A stretch of DNA of 64,000 nt from positions 1 to 64,000 of the forward strand of contig JADJIA010000011.1 of assembly GCA_016707285.1 (NCBI GenBank). Direction: 5' to 3'. The notes under the pieces were generated by a model. It was not told where the DNA came from, ran no database searches, and saw nothing but the letters and a program-made list of their open reading frames with translations. The DNA comes from Ignavibacteriales bacterium (GTDB lineage Bacteria; Bacteroidota; Ignavibacteria; Ignavibacteriales; Ignavibacteriaceae). Below are positions 1 to 8,744 of the stretch, one piece after another; position 1 is the stretch's first letter, and each line of letters starts with the position of its first letter. Made by a program: the position numbers and the translations under genes.

Positions 1-203
1 TATATGATGTAAATGGAGAATTAGTTACAATGCTTCAAAACGGATGGCTTCCTGCAGGAGAGTATGAAAGGGAATTTTCTCCGGCAACAATCGGAACATT
101 AAAAGACATTGCATCTGGAGTATATTTTTACAATTTGTTGGTCAGAGACAAAAATTTGATCCCATTATTCGTAAAAACCGAAAAAATGATGTTTTTAAAG
201 TAG
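1..203 (+). CDS. C-terminal end of a T9SS-sorted secreted protein (partial, 5' end outside window)
   Basis: An open frame enters from the left edge (codons in phase with base 3) and stops at TAG 201-203. The 66 visible residues match the last 66 residues of the protein encoded at 14422-16245, for example YDVNGELVTML, LPAGEYERE and ASGVYFYNLLV, so this is the end of a T9SS C-terminal sorting domain (Por secretion tail). In the family this domain directs proteins across the outer membrane through the type IX system. The first 79 bases are identical to 16043-16121, after which the copies diverge mostly at third positions. The passenger domain is outside the window, so its function is unknown. 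Confidence 0.8.
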   Translation, partial: YDVNGELVTMLQNGWLPAGEYEREFSPATIGTLKDIASGVYFYNLLVRDKNLIPLFVKTEKMMFLK

Positions 204-550
204 AACTTGAGAAACTTTAGTGGCATGAGAGACTTGAGTTCATTAGCATCATATTTCTGAAATTGGCAAAAGCTTTAGGATCATATTGAGCAAAAAACTA
301 ATCCAATTGCCCTGATTCTCTTTGAAATTCAACGAGCGGAAATCATCCGTCAGGAAAAACGGCAACTTCCTCCAACAAAATCGTCTGCTTTTATTTTTTA
401 CTTCTTGGATTTGGTTATTCTCCTGCTAAAATGTCACTTTACTTTTTTGCTACTATTTTTTTCTGATGAGCAAAAATTTGTTTCTCAGTAAATAAAAAAT
501 TAATTTTGATGACAATTTTATTCAATTTAGAGAACCAAAAGAGTTAAGCA
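204..550. other. Intergenic region, 347 bases, no gene seen
   Basis: AT-rich spacer between the partial T9SS gene and the aminotransferase gene. I see no open frame of useful length on either strand, no tRNA-like fold and no strong hairpin followed by a T run. It probably contains the promoter of the downstream gene, but I could not identify a convincing one. Confidence 0.5.
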
Positions 551-1678
551 ATGAGTATAGAAGAAATCCGTGAACTGTTTCCTTACCTCAATCTTGGGAA
601 AATCTATCTCAACCATGCTGCTCTCTCACCACTGCCCCAACCGGTAATCGATCATGCAAACCTGTTCCTGACAAGGCGTAGTCAAACCAGTATTGACGAT
701 ATGAACCAATGGGCAGCGGATACCCATGAAGCGAAGGCAAAACTTGGTATATTATTAAATGCTCAACCGGAGAGGTTCGCTTTTTTTGAAGCTACAGCAA
801 CAGCCCTTAACATACTTGCTCAGGGGATTACATGGCAACCCGGTGATCGTATTCTGATCGACCATGTTGAACTCCCATCGGATATTATGCCACTGCTTAA
901 TCTTAGACATTACGGAGTGGAGATTGATTTTCTCCCCTCAACCAAAACAGTCTCCAGTACGAATAATATCATTGCAGCAATAACACCAAAAACAAAACTT
1001 GTGCATTTAAATGCTGTCCACTACCTTAACGGGTACAGAACAAATCTCAAAACGATAGGGGAATATACTTCACAAAATGGCATTATTTTTTCAGTAGATG
1101 CCAGCCAGGCAGTTGGAGCACTTCAAATAGACCTTGAGGATAGTAAGATTGACTTCCTCTCATGTGGTACTCAAAAATGGTTATTTGGATTGATGGGACT
1201 TGCTTTTATATATATAACGCCGGAACTACAGCGCAACATCACTCTAAAATTTAATCACTGGTCAACATTCGGAATGCATTCATCTCTACTTGACTACAAT
1301 CTCGACCATAACAACTCAGCAGATTCTTTGCAGAACGGAACAATCAATATAATCGGGGTAAATGCTTTGATTGGTGCCCTTAACATGTTGTTGACTTATG
1401 GACCGTCAAAAATTGAAAATCGGATTATCGAACACACCATTTATACGATCGAACAATTTCATCAGATTGGGATAAAACCGGTTTGTGGAAAATACAAAAT
1501 CACAAACCTTTCGGGAATCATCAGTTTTAAGTCGCCTAAATCAAAATTGATTTATAAAAGACTCACAGAAGAAAAGATCAGTACCTCACTGAGGGAAGGG
1601 TATGTCCGCCTCTCTCACCATTTTTATAATACAACCGGTGAACTTGATCAGGCGATAGCTATCATAAAATCCTGTTAG
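551..1678 (+). CDS. Class V aminotransferase (cysteine desulfurase-like PLP enzyme)
   Basis: A 375-residue protein of the fold-type I PLP enzyme family, class V aminotransferase branch (NifS/IscS, isopenicillin N epimerase-like). Visible family features are the N-terminal substrate-binding stretch YLNHAALSPLP (19-29), the cofactor-binding segment FSVDASQAVGAL (180-191) with D183 and Q186 expected to contact the pyridine ring, and the Schiff-base lysine K209 in SCGTQKWLFG. No clear catalytic cysteine loop of the true desulfurases is evident, so the reaction (desulfuration, transamination or epimerisation) cannot be assigned. The length is normal for the family. It is a stand-alone gene with no Shine-Dalgarno sequence before the ATG; the neighbours do not suggest a pathway. 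Confidence 0.85.
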   Translation: MSIEEIRELFPYLNLGKIYLNHAALSPLPQPVIDHANLFLTRRSQTSIDDMNQWAADTHEAKAKLGILLNAQPERFAFFEATATALNILAQGITWQPGDRILIDHVELPSDIMPLLNLRHYGVEIDFLPSTKTVSSTNNIIAAITPKTKLVHLNAVHYLNGYRTNLKTIGEYTSQNGIIFSVDASQAVGALQIDLEDSKIDFLSCGTQKWLFGLMGLAFIYITPELQRNITLKFNHWSTFGMHSSLLDYNLDHNNSADSLQNGTINIIGVNALIGALNMLLTYGPSKIENRIIEHTIYTIEQFHQIGIKPVCGKYKITNLSGIISFKSPKSKLIYKRLTEEKISTSLREGYVRLSHHFYNTTGELDQAIAIIKSC

Positions 1679-1738
1679 AGCTTTAAATCAAAAAACAGAC
1701 ATGTTTTTCCCGATCGAAGGTCACACGATTGCACTATT

Positions 1739-2851
1739 TTAATACTTTTTAATCCTGAGTTCACCCATGCTGACATTTATATCAATTATTCCACCACCAC
1801 CATTGAGCACACATGAAAAGTTTACTTTGCCACCCGACTTTTTCGAAGCAACCAGGTAGTCACTCTTAATTTCGTCACCCACCAGGTCACCCCAATCGAA
1901 GGAAGTAACTGTTCCCTTTATCGTTGATTTTAACGTTGGAGGGATTCTAATTTCCACGTCTCCTGAAGAATTTTGGATGTTGATTTTTCCTGTATTCGTT
2001 GCAGCAACTCCAATTTCCACCTCCCCGGCTGATGTTTTAATTATTGCATCAGAGTGAACGAGGCCAATTAATACTTCTCCCGCTGAAGTCTTTGCATTAA
2101 TTTTCCCGATTGCCGCATCAACCATGAGAGACCCACCGGCTGTTGTTAAGACGCTGCTGCCTTGCAGAGATGCCACCTTTATGTTGCCGCCTGCAGTTTT
2201 GAAATTTGCACCACCGGCCACATTCCGCACCAGGATATCACCACCGGCCGTTCCCAGAGTGGCACTTTCAGCAAAATTTCCACAAACAATGTTTCCTCCT
2301 GAAGTTAAAAAGTTTGCTTTTCCTTTTACATCTTTAACCTGGATGTCGCCTCCGGCAGTTTTGAGTGTACACTCTCCAAGAACATTTCCAAAAACGATAT
2401 CTCCGCCTGAAGTTGAAGCGTTCATACCTCCGTTAATATTTTTTCCTCTGATATCTCCACCTGCAGTAAATAACACATGATTTCCGGTGATTTGATCCAG
2501 AATTGTTATTTCACCGGCTGCGGTGCTTAAATTCAAGTTGAAGTGTGAAGGTACGGTGATAACAAATTTTATGTAGTCACCCCATTTTACAGAATTTGTA
2601 AAAACGATATATACCGAATTTCCCCTCTGATCGGCGGTAAAATTGGAGGTTCCTTCTTCAGAAACTCCTTCTCCGAGCACTAATACTTCATTTTTATTCC
2701 AGACTTTCACCACCACTTCGCCGTAATCTGAATTCAGATTTAGAGTACCACCCGGAGTGACATTAAATGTTGCCTTAAAATCCAGGTCACCGCCAAAAGT
2801 TATGGTGATTGAACTCAGGATTAATATTACTAATAAAATTATCGTTCGCAT
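1739..2851 (-). CDS. Exported repetitive DUF4097-like protein, third gene of an ECF sigma cassette
   Basis: A 370-residue protein with an N-terminal signal peptide (MRTIILLVILILSSITITFGG) and a body of beta-strand repeats. From about residue 128 an 18-residue unit beginning T(A/S)GG(D/N)I or TSAGEV recurs about eight times (TAGGDI, TSGGDI, TAGGDI, TSGGNI and so on), as expected for the stacked-strand DUF4097/DUF2807 (head-GIN) folds. In such families the genes often lie next to sigma/anti-sigma genes and the proteins are thought to be envelope-located; the molecular role is unknown. The start lies 2 bases past the stop of the anti-sigma gene, so it is the last gene of a sigma, anti-sigma, DUF4097 operon. 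The repeats also create a spurious antisense open frame. Confidence 0.75.
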   Translation of the reverse strand: MRTIILLVILILSSITITFGGDLDFKATFNVTPGGTLNLNSDYGEVVVKVWNKNEVLVLGEGVSEEGTSNFTADQRGNSVYIVFTNSVKWGDYIKFVITVPSHFNLNLSTAAGEITILDQITGNHVLFTAGGDIRGKNINGGMNASTSGGDIVFGNVLGECTLKTAGGDIQVKDVKGKANFLTSGGNIVCGNFAESATLGTAGGDILVRNVAGGANFKTAGGNIKVASLQGSSVLTTAGGSLMVDAAIGKINAKTSAGEVLIGLVHSDAIIKTSAGEVEIGVAATNTGKINIQNSSGDVEIRIPPTLKSTIKGTVTSFDWGDLVGDEIKSDYLVASKKSGGKVNFSCVLNGGGGIIDINVSMGELRIKKY

Positions 2852-2853
2852 TT

Positions 2854-3801
2854 TTAAAGTTCCTTTGAATCTAAAATGGTTTTTGCTCTAATCTTTATGT
2901 ACGGATTTTCTTCTTGCTCAAGTTGGTTCTTAAAGACAGAGAGTATCTCATCGTCGGCTTTGAATCCTGATTCAATGGCTTTTACCAATGAGTTTATTGC
3001 TTCTATGCGGTTACCCGGAACTTTGTCGTTTACAAGTACATGGAGATATGTTTTTTTAATCTCATCATCAAACGGGAGTGATGCCAGAGTTTTTAGAGCC
3101 TGAAGCCTCACACCGGGATTTTCGTCGTTACTTGCGGCTGATACAAGTGCTTCTTTGATTCCCGTTAATTCATTTTTAGTATAGTTATTGCTGACAAGAT
3201 TTATTGAATTCAGTCTTGTCCCGGGGTTTTTTTCATTCAGAATTGAGTAGGTTAATAGCTTTTGAATTTCAGGATCTTCGGGAGAACCGGAAATTGTTAC
3301 TCTTTTTGTAGCATCAAATGTAAAAGTGATATTTCCGTCTTTGGCGTCTTTATCGTCAAATCTTACATTGGTTATGCGCGGTTGTGCATCTTTATTATCT
3401 GAAACGGGGGTGAATAATGGATCAATTACCGAATGTTTTTGACTGAAAAATAAAATCCCGACCAGGAGACCGGCTGCTATTCCAAAAGACCCTGTCAGGG
3501 CAGGTACTGTCCACCTGAGACCAAAAAAATCTTTGATTTTGTCAACAAAGCTCTTTTTGTCATCCATGGCATACAAAGTTTGTCTTAGTTCTCTTCTTGA
3601 GTCAACCAACAACTTTTCCACATTAAACTGAGGCATGTCATCATTGATATCGGAAAGCAACTGAGTTTGTAACTCATATTCAGACTTGCAGATATCACAA
3701 TTATCGATGTGTTTTCTCAGTTTCTGTGCATCAGAATCTGTAAGTTCGCCACTAATCAGCAGAATAATATCTTCAGTAAAATCTTTATGTTCCATAATCA
3801 T
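2854..3801 (-). CDS. Membrane anti-sigma factor with zinc-finger N-terminus and HEAT-like C-terminal repeats
   Basis: A 315-residue protein. Residues 1-50 form a zf-HC2/ZAS anti-sigma domain with the H31-x3-C35-x2-C38 zinc ligands (HIDNCDIC). A single membrane helix lies at about 98-120. Residues about 170-315 contain at least four helical repeats marked by NPGTRL, NPGVRL, VPGNRI and NPYIKI, which look like HEAT repeats and would lie outside the cytoplasm. Known family role: the N-terminal domain sequesters the cognate ECF sigma factor until a signal arrives. The HEAT array is the probable signal-sensing or protein-binding part (inference). The start lies 3 bases after the sigma gene stop; a second ATG two codons downstream is also possible. 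Confidence 0.85.
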   Translation of the reverse strand: MIMEHKDFTEDIILLISGELTDSDAQKLRKHIDNCDICKSEYELQTQLLSDINDDMPQFNVEKLLVDSRRELRQTLYAMDDKKSFVDKIKDFFGLRWTVPALTGSFGIAAGLLVGILFFSQKHSVIDPLFTPVSDNKDAQPRITNVRFDDKDAKDGNITFTFDATKRVTISGSPEDPEIQKLLTYSILNEKNPGTRLNSINLVSNNYTKNELTGIKEALVSAASNDENPGVRLQALKTLASLPFDDEIKKTYLHVLVNDKVPGNRIEAINSLVKAIESGFKADDEILSVFKNQLEQEENPYIKIRAKTILDSKEL

Positions 3802-3804
3802 AAC

Positions 3805-4383
3805 CTAATTGTAGAAATGCCGAAGGGCATTTTTCATTTTAATTGTTGCATCAAAAAGGTAGCGTTTCACCGTTCCTTCGTTAAGTCCGGTGATATCCGC
3901 AATCTCTCTGAGTTTGTAACCTTCAAAGTGTTTCATTGTAAAAACAAGTTTTTGTTTACCTGTGAGCTGTTCCACGGCTTTTTGAATTCCTGCTTTAAGC
4001 TCCATATTCCGCAAGTTTTGTTCGGGATTCAGATCATTGCTAACGATCTGTAACGCCGGAGCACTCTCCTCGTCATCAGGATTGATGCTTTCAAGTGCAT
4101 CAACTGTTTGATGTTTACCTGTTCTTTCGACATGGGTAAGGCAAACATTTGTTGCTATTCTAAAAAGCCATGTTGAAAACTCACTCTTGAACTCAAACTT
4201 TGGCAGACTCCTGTAAACCCTGATGAAGACTTCTTGATATATATCTTTAGCATCTTCTTCAGAGCGGGTGTAACGCAAAGCCAGAGTAAGGACTTTTCTG
4301 TCATACTTTTTAACGAGGACTTCGAAGGCATCTTTGTTGCCAGCTTGAGCCTCTTTTATGAGATTGTAACCGTCTTGAGCCAT
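3805..4383 (-). CDS. ECF (RpoE-type) RNA polymerase sigma factor
   Basis: A 192-residue sigma-70 family protein of extracytoplasmic function type. Region 2 is recognisable around RYTRSEEDAKDIYQEVFIRV and FSTWLFRIATNVCL, and region 4 around LTGKQKLVFTMKHFEGYKL and IADITGLNEGTVKRYL (helix-turn-helix for the -35 element). Regions 1 and 3 are absent, as usual for this class. It is the first gene of a three-gene minus-strand operon with its anti-sigma factor (3-base gap) and a DUF4097-like exported protein. Such operons are normally autoregulated; a possible ECF-type promoter lies at 4405-4432. The regulon is unknown. Confidence 0.9.
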   Translation of the reverse strand: MAQDGYNLIKEAQAGNKDAFEVLVKKYDRKVLTLALRYTRSEEDAKDIYQEVFIRVYRSLPKFEFKSEFSTWLFRIATNVCLTHVERTGKHQTVDALESINPDDEESAPALQIVSNDLNPEQNLRNMELKAGIQKAVEQLTGKQKLVFTMKHFEGYKLREIADITGLNEGTVKRYLFDATIKMKNALRHFYN

Positions 4384-4404
4384 ATTTTCCGTTTACTTAA
4401 TTGG

Positions 4405-4432
4405 TTAGACCTCGCGGTTCAAAAAAAGGTTG
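4405..4432 (-). promoter_or_regulatory. Possible ECF-type autoregulatory promoter
   Basis: Read on the minus strand, CAACC (4428-4432) and GTCTAA (4405-4410) are separated by 17 bases, and the sigma gene starts 21 bases further on. The spacing and the GTCTAA-like -10 resemble RpoE-class promoters, but the -35 is weak. This is a visual match only. Confidence 0.25.
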
Positions 4433-4624
4433 TAGTTGAGTGGTTAAAATTAGGAATTTTCTTGTAGTGGGAAATAAATAACGAAGCACATCAGTATTTA
4501 GGTAACAAATCTTTGGGTGAGAATTTTATTCAGGTTTGTTCTCTTCAATTGTCTCCATAATTGCTTCAGATTTTATTATATTGCCTCAATGGATTATTTA
4601 AAATCACTTAAAAATTTTACATAA

Positions 4625-5257
4625 ATGAACGATGAATCGTTGGAAAACAGTCAGGTGAAGCCCTTTTGAATATGGGATTAAAATTTCGATTGAAAATAGG
4701 ATTGTTGTTTCGGCGCGGAAAATTTGCTTAATAATTACCTCTCGCCATGTTGGCAAATCTTGAAGTTAAACAGCGGTTTCGAAGAGGCCGTCAGTCTTTC
4801 TCCCAAGGAAGTATTTGCTGGCAAGTTGGGAATTTGGATAAAGGGAAAATTTCCTTGGATATCAATTACCAGATTCAAGCAGGGCGACTGTAAGGATTTA
4901 TGGCATTTTGGTCATGGTTTCTGCTCAAAAGGTTCAGGGGAGATATGAGACGAACTTGGTTCACTAAATCAGATAACTATATCTTTAATGGTGGTGGAAT
5001 GGACGGCACTTTAGGCAATAAAGGACTGCCTTCAGGAAACCCCATGGGGAAAAATCCAAGTGATATATGGGAAATAATTGTTGAGGACTGGCAAAACCTT
5101 TTATGGGATATCCCAAATGTAAAATCCAATCATCCGGAGAAAACTTATGTGAAGCCAGGGGGATGGATGTTAATCTAAAGTGAGACCTAAAAACCAATTC
5201 ATTCCTCAGGCATGATAAAATCTCAAATATCCCACCTGAGTGGGCGCTTTTTGGTGG
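4625..5257 (+). pseudogene. Decayed site-specific DNA methyltransferase (N4/N6 amino-methyltransferase type)
   Basis: Fragments of one DNA methyltransferase can be read in order but in shifting frames with internal stops: LIITS (catalytic SPPY replaced by SRH), GSICWQVGN (4807-4833), LWHFGHG (about 4898-4918), WFTKSDNYIFN (4957-4989), GKNPSDIWEI...IPNVKSNHPEKT (5047-5145), then RPKNQFIPQ (5183-5209) and NIPPEW near 5227-5244. These are characteristic of the amino-methyltransferases that pair with type II endonucleases. Between NHPEKT and RPKNQ the usual CQFPIELVER and AdoMet-binding DPF-G-G part is missing, so there is also a deletion. TATATTGC (4577-4584) and an ATG at 4625 may be the old promoter and start. 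It lies directly upstream of a BglII-like endonuclease and was probably its protective partner. Confidence 0.75.
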
Positions 5258-5278
5258 CAAGGAGCGAGGAGGAATACA

Positions 5279-5890
5279 ATGAAAATTGCTCAAAAATATT
5301 CACATTTAAATGGCGAAGAATATCTCATCGTTCACCATAAATCCAATTATGACGAGATTATTGAGATAATTGAATCCATTGAAGTTGATTCATTTCTGAC
5401 CAAGATCAGTAAAGAAAAAACCATGCCAGGGAAGATGCTTTTTAGTCCGGCCGAATTAAACGAAGCTTTTAAAAAGAAATTTGTGAAATTGGGATGGAAT
5501 GAAAAAAGGTATCAATATTACATTTCCACCGACAGAAAAAAAATTCCAAAACTGTTGGAACTCCCTTATGATAAACAGGAAGCCTATTTGATTGAATCCG
5601 GTGAAACCTTACCGATCCATTCCTATAAACAAACTGATTTTGTGAAAGATGAAATCGCAGTTGAGGTACAGTTTGGAAAGTATGCATTTGTTGCTTTTGA
5701 CCTGTTTGTGAAACATTTGTTGTTTTATTCAGGTGGTCTGATTAATCTCGGAATTGAAATCCTTCCTACAAAAAAAATGCAGTCCCAAATGAGCAGTGGG
5801 GTAGCTTATTATGAAGGAGAAGTTTATAATGTACTTCGTCATGGAAGGAGTAACCCACCGGTTCCTTTATTAATTCTTGGGATTGAGTGA
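5279..5890 (+). CDS. BglII/BamHI-like type II restriction endonuclease
   Basis: A 203-residue protein resembling the RE_BglII family, which cleaves palindromic GATC-core sites. The signature TDF-x6-AVEVQF fits the BglII active site D84-x8-E93-x-Q95: here D120, E129 and Q131. The C-terminal half (GGLINLGIEILP, VAYYEGEVYNVL, PPVPLLILGIE) also follows the family pattern. The start at 5279 is chosen because a strong ribosome site (GAGCGAGGAGGAATACA) precedes it; the frame is open back to 5240 but that part overlaps methyltransferase remnants. No lesion is visible, so the protein may be active although its adjacent methyltransferase is dead. That is unusual and needs another protecting methylase, loss of expression, or an inactivating substitution I cannot see. 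Its exact recognition site is unknown. Confidence 0.75.
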   Translation: MKIAQKYSHLNGEEYLIVHHKSNYDEIIEIIESIEVDSFLTKISKEKTMPGKMLFSPAELNEAFKKKFVKLGWNEKRYQYYISTDRKKIPKLLELPYDKQEAYLIESGETLPIHSYKQTDFVKDEIAVEVQFGKYAFVAFDLFVKHLLFYSGGLINLGIEILPTKKMQSQMSSGVAYYEGEVYNVLRHGRSNPPVPLLILGIE

Positions 5891-5979
5891 CGCAAATAGT
5901 TTAAGTAGTCAGTTTTTTCATTCAAAATCCTACACCGAAAAATTGAAGAGAGCAACACCATTTCTCAATAAAAAATAGA

Positions 5980-6942
5980 TCACTCCTCCCCAAAAAGTGA
6001 AGGAGTCTCCAACGATGGATTTTTGCGTTCGGGAGTTGTGATTCCTTCGGGCAGATTTGTTTCGTTTCCATTCACATCCACAGGTATGGCACCTTTGGTG
6101 AAGAACTCATTGTTGGCGATATTTTCACCGGGTTGCGATACCCTCACAAATATTTTCCTTCCTCTTTTTAATCCATCGTGAACTCCCTCCCATGTACCCC
6201 CTTTGTTTGAGGATTGTGCCACAAAGATATTCTCTGCGAGTCCATATATTACCGGATTTCTTGCCATCGCCAACCCGACACTCCATGGTGCTTTTGGGAA
6301 AAAAGTACTTACCACTAACACATCACCTTCAACAATTTGAGGATAATATTTTTTTATGCCTGTGCCAAATGTCATGATTCCCTGCGGTAGGACTATAATA
6401 CTTCGCCCTTTCACCTTGAGAGTACTTTCGAGAGCACGCTGATCCACCCCTTTTGCAAAACCGCTAACAACCACTCTAAACTCTTTGGTAGCGTTGAGGC
6501 AGACATTATCCGTAAAGTTGAAGGAAATTTCTGATGCATCCCTTGAACCGACCACCGCAATTGATCTTTCCTGAAGCATCTGTTTGTCACCTTTGATATA
6601 GAGAAGGGGAGGGGAAAGACTCACTTTCATATTATTTTTAAGGATTTTTGAATAGTCAGGAGAGTTCAAAGTTATTATTTCAAAGCCTTGAGAAAGAATA
6701 TCTTCAACCAAAAAAGCGAGATTTGGCAGCTCTTTTCCAGCGGTGCGTATCGTTTCAATCTCTTTTTCATTCAAAAGGAATAAACCGGCAATTTGTGAAT
6801 CATCCAATTCATAAAAATCTGACAACGAGATTTTATTTGTATGGAGTATGTTAACAAGAAGTTTGTTTATTTTTTCATTTCCCCATCGTGGAAGGAAATG
6901 GGTGAAAGCAAGCCAGTAAGGTAGTTCGTTTTCGAATTTCAT
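5980..6942 (-). CDS. DprA/Smf-like Rossmann-fold protein
   Basis: A 320-residue DprA-family protein. The Rossmann-like core shows AVVGSRDAS (129-137), SGFAKGVDQRA (160-170), SIIVLPQGI (181-189) and a RNPVIYGLAENIFVAQ segment (229-244) matching the conserved RN-x-I-x-GL region. Classical DprA binds single-stranded DNA and loads RecA during transformation. I see no clear N-terminal SAM domain and no C-terminal winged helix, so it is a divergent or short form. Its ATG overlaps the stop of the RecQ-PRTase gene by four bases (6939-6942), so the two are translationally coupled and probably work as a pair. Related DprA-like proteins act as antitoxins to PRTase toxins in ShosTA phage-defence systems. 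It might instead be the only DprA of the genome. Confidence 0.8.
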   Translation of the reverse strand: MKFENELPYWLAFTHFLPRWGNEKINKLLVNILHTNKISLSDFYELDDSQIAGLFLLNEKEIETIRTAGKELPNLAFLVEDILSQGFEIITLNSPDYSKILKNNMKVSLSPPLLYIKGDKQMLQERSIAVVGSRDASEISFNFTDNVCLNATKEFRVVVSGFAKGVDQRALESTLKVKGRSIIVLPQGIMTFGTGIKKYYPQIVEGDVLVVSTFFPKAPWSVGLAMARNPVIYGLAENIFVAQSSNKGGTWEGVHDGLKRGRKIFVRVSQPGENIANNEFFTKGAIPVDVNGNETNLPEGITTPERKNPSLETPSLFGEE

Positions 6943-8744
6943 GAATCATGTCCAATCGTTTTTGCAATTACAATAGGTGAAATAACTTTTGCTCCGTGTT
7001 GTGTTAGCATCCTTCCGAGTTCTTTCATGGTTGCTCCGCTGTCAAAAATGTCATCAATAAGAAGTATTGATTTCCCGACAACTTCCTTTTCATTTTTAAG
7101 GGTGAATGCGTTTTTAACATTATCAGTTTTAAGAAGTCCCGTTTTGAATGATTTTTGGGCGTCGGTTGTTCGTGTTTTAATTATTCCATCAGAGACTGGT
7201 GTATTAAGTGCTTTTCCGATTTTGACCGAGAAATTTTTTACCAGATCGCCCGACATAGTTGAAGGGACAAACATAATAAGATCAAATTTTGTAACACCAA
7301 AAACACTTTTAAAGGCTTTTAGGGTGAGGGACACCAGAAATTCCGGGAATTCGCCACCTTTACCATACTTACAATTGTGCACAGTTTCACCAACATTAGA
7401 GAAACCGTAAAACGAAGCTGCAACGCCGTTTGTTAAATTACTTTTGGTTGTTTCAACCTCAAGAACCGGATAAAAGCTCTCCTTGAACTCAACAAGTTTA
7501 TTTTTTACCAATTCTGAAATCGGTGGAGTGATGGAAATTCCGGTGTCGTTGTCACATTTCCCACAGTTTTGTTGTGGTTCATCGCCAAGGAACTCACACA
7601 AATAGTTCATTCTGCAACCTTTGATGTCGAGGTATTTGATCATTTTATCAAATTCGAGCAATTTTTGTCGGCGTTGTTGTTCAAATGTTTTGGTGCTTAG
7701 AGTCGCTGCACCAAAACGATATTCATATTTTTTCCGACGATCAACCATCACTTCATTGATTATTCCCTGATCGATTAAATCGGCTTTAATAACATTTACC
7801 TGAGTAACAGTAATGTTAAGTCTTCTTGCGATATCATATATCCCAAGGCTCTCTTTTTTTAGAATCTCAATCACCTTTTCATATTTTTCCATGGGTGGTT
7901 TGGAGGTTTCTATAAACCTTCGGGGAAGTGAAAGGTCTTCCGCCGGATTAAAAAAGAGAAGTATCAACGTTTTTGCTCCATCCCTTCCTGCTCTTCCAAT
8001 TTCCTGATAATAGTGGATTGGTGAAACCGGAATCTGGGTATGAATAATAAATCTAATATCAGGTTTGTCGATTCCCATTCCAAGAGCGTTGGTTGAGACA
8101 ATACATTTATATCCGTTGTTAATCAATGCTTTTTCAACGTTGACTCTGGTTTCTTTGTCCATACCACCGTTATATGCCGCTGAATTTATTCCGACATAAT
8201 TTAACCATTTTGAATAGATGAGAGTATCAACCTGTGTACCGGTGTAGATTAAACCTGTCCCGTTTATTTTATTTAGATTTTCCGCCAGCCAAAGCATTTT
8301 TGCATCTTCTGATTCCGTTTTAATCACATAAAGAGAGAGGTTGTTTCGTAACAGATTTCCCCTGATAGATGAAATATTTCCGCCAACTTGAATTTTAATA
8401 TCTTCTTCAACCCGTTTTGTTGCTGTTGCTGTGGTGGCAAGTACCGGAAAATTTTGAGGCAACAATTTAACAAGATTCAAAATTCTTTTAAAAGATGGCC
8501 TGAAGTCGTGTCCCCAAACTGAAATACAATGTGCTTCATCAATTACAACCATCGAAATGTTAATTTTTCTTGCGGTCTCGATCCAATCTAAATTGTCCAT
8601 CCTTTCGGGAGCGATATATAATATCTTTACACGATTATTTTCCACATCCTCAAGGATGTCTCTATTTTCTTCCGGAGTCTGATTCGAGTTTAAACATCTT
8701 GCAGAAATCCCAAGTGACTGCAGTTTCTGAACCTGATCGCGCAT
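6939..8744 (-). CDS. recQ: RecQ-type helicase fused to a phosphoribosyltransferase domain (main part, after frameshift)
   Basis: This frame holds most of a RecQ family 3'-5' DNA helicase. Visible are the DEAH-type motif II VVIDEAHCISVWGHDFRPS (66-84), motif III TTATATKR, motif V STNALGMGIDKP (218-228), motif VI YYQEIGRAGRDG (245-256), a winged-helix-like segment (about 300-345) and the RecQ zinc cluster C377, C383, C394, C397. Unlike ordinary RecQ there is no HRDC domain; residues about 430-601 instead form a ComFC-like phosphoribosyltransferase domain with the PRPP loop LLIDDIFDSGATM (561-573). Motifs 0 and I are in another frame (8662-8952), the break lying near 8760-8770. The stop overlaps the dprA-like start (ATGA). 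Family knowledge suggests unwinding of DNA coupled to a nucleotide-like ligand or effector; the combined role is not known. Confidence 0.85.
   Translation of the reverse strand: MRDQVQKLQSLGISARCLNSNQTPEENRDILEDVENNRVKILYIAPERMDNLDWIETARKINISMVVIDEAHCISVWGHDFRPSFKRILNLVKLLPQNFPVLATTATATKRVEEDIKIQVGGNISSIRGNLLRNNLSLYVIKTESEDAKMLWLAENLNKINGTGLIYTGTQVDTLIYSKWLNYVGINSAAYNGGMDKETRVNVEKALINNGYKCIVSTNALGMGIDKPDIRFIIHTQIPVSPIHYYQEIGRAGRDGAKTLILLFFNPAEDLSLPRRFIETSKPPMEKYEKVIEILKKESLGIYDIARRLNITVTQVNVIKADLIDQGIINEVMVDRRKKYEYRFGAATLSTKTFEQQRRQKLLEFDKMIKYLDIKGCRMNYLCEFLGDEPQQNCGKCDNDTGISITPPISELVKNKLVEFKESFYPVLEVETTKSNLTNGVAASFYGFSNVGETVHNCKYGKGGEFPEFLVSLTLKAFKSVFGVTKFDLIMFVPSTMSGDLVKNFSVKIGKALNTPVSDGIIKTRTTDAQKSFKTGLLKTDNVKNAFTLKNEKEVVGKSILLIDDIFDSGATMKELGRMLTQHGAKVISPIVIAKTIGHDS

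Noticed and set aside
2124..2480. 118-codon open frame on the plus strand inside the DUF4097-like gene
   Set aside because: It is antisense to the 18-residue repeats and its protein is a proline/phenylalanine-rich echo of them; the minus-strand gene has a signal peptide and operon context.
4900..5178. 92-codon frame as an intact small gene
   Set aside because: It is one frame piece of the methyltransferase remnant; its start MAFWSWFLLKRF is the out-of-frame reading of the LWHFGHG motif.
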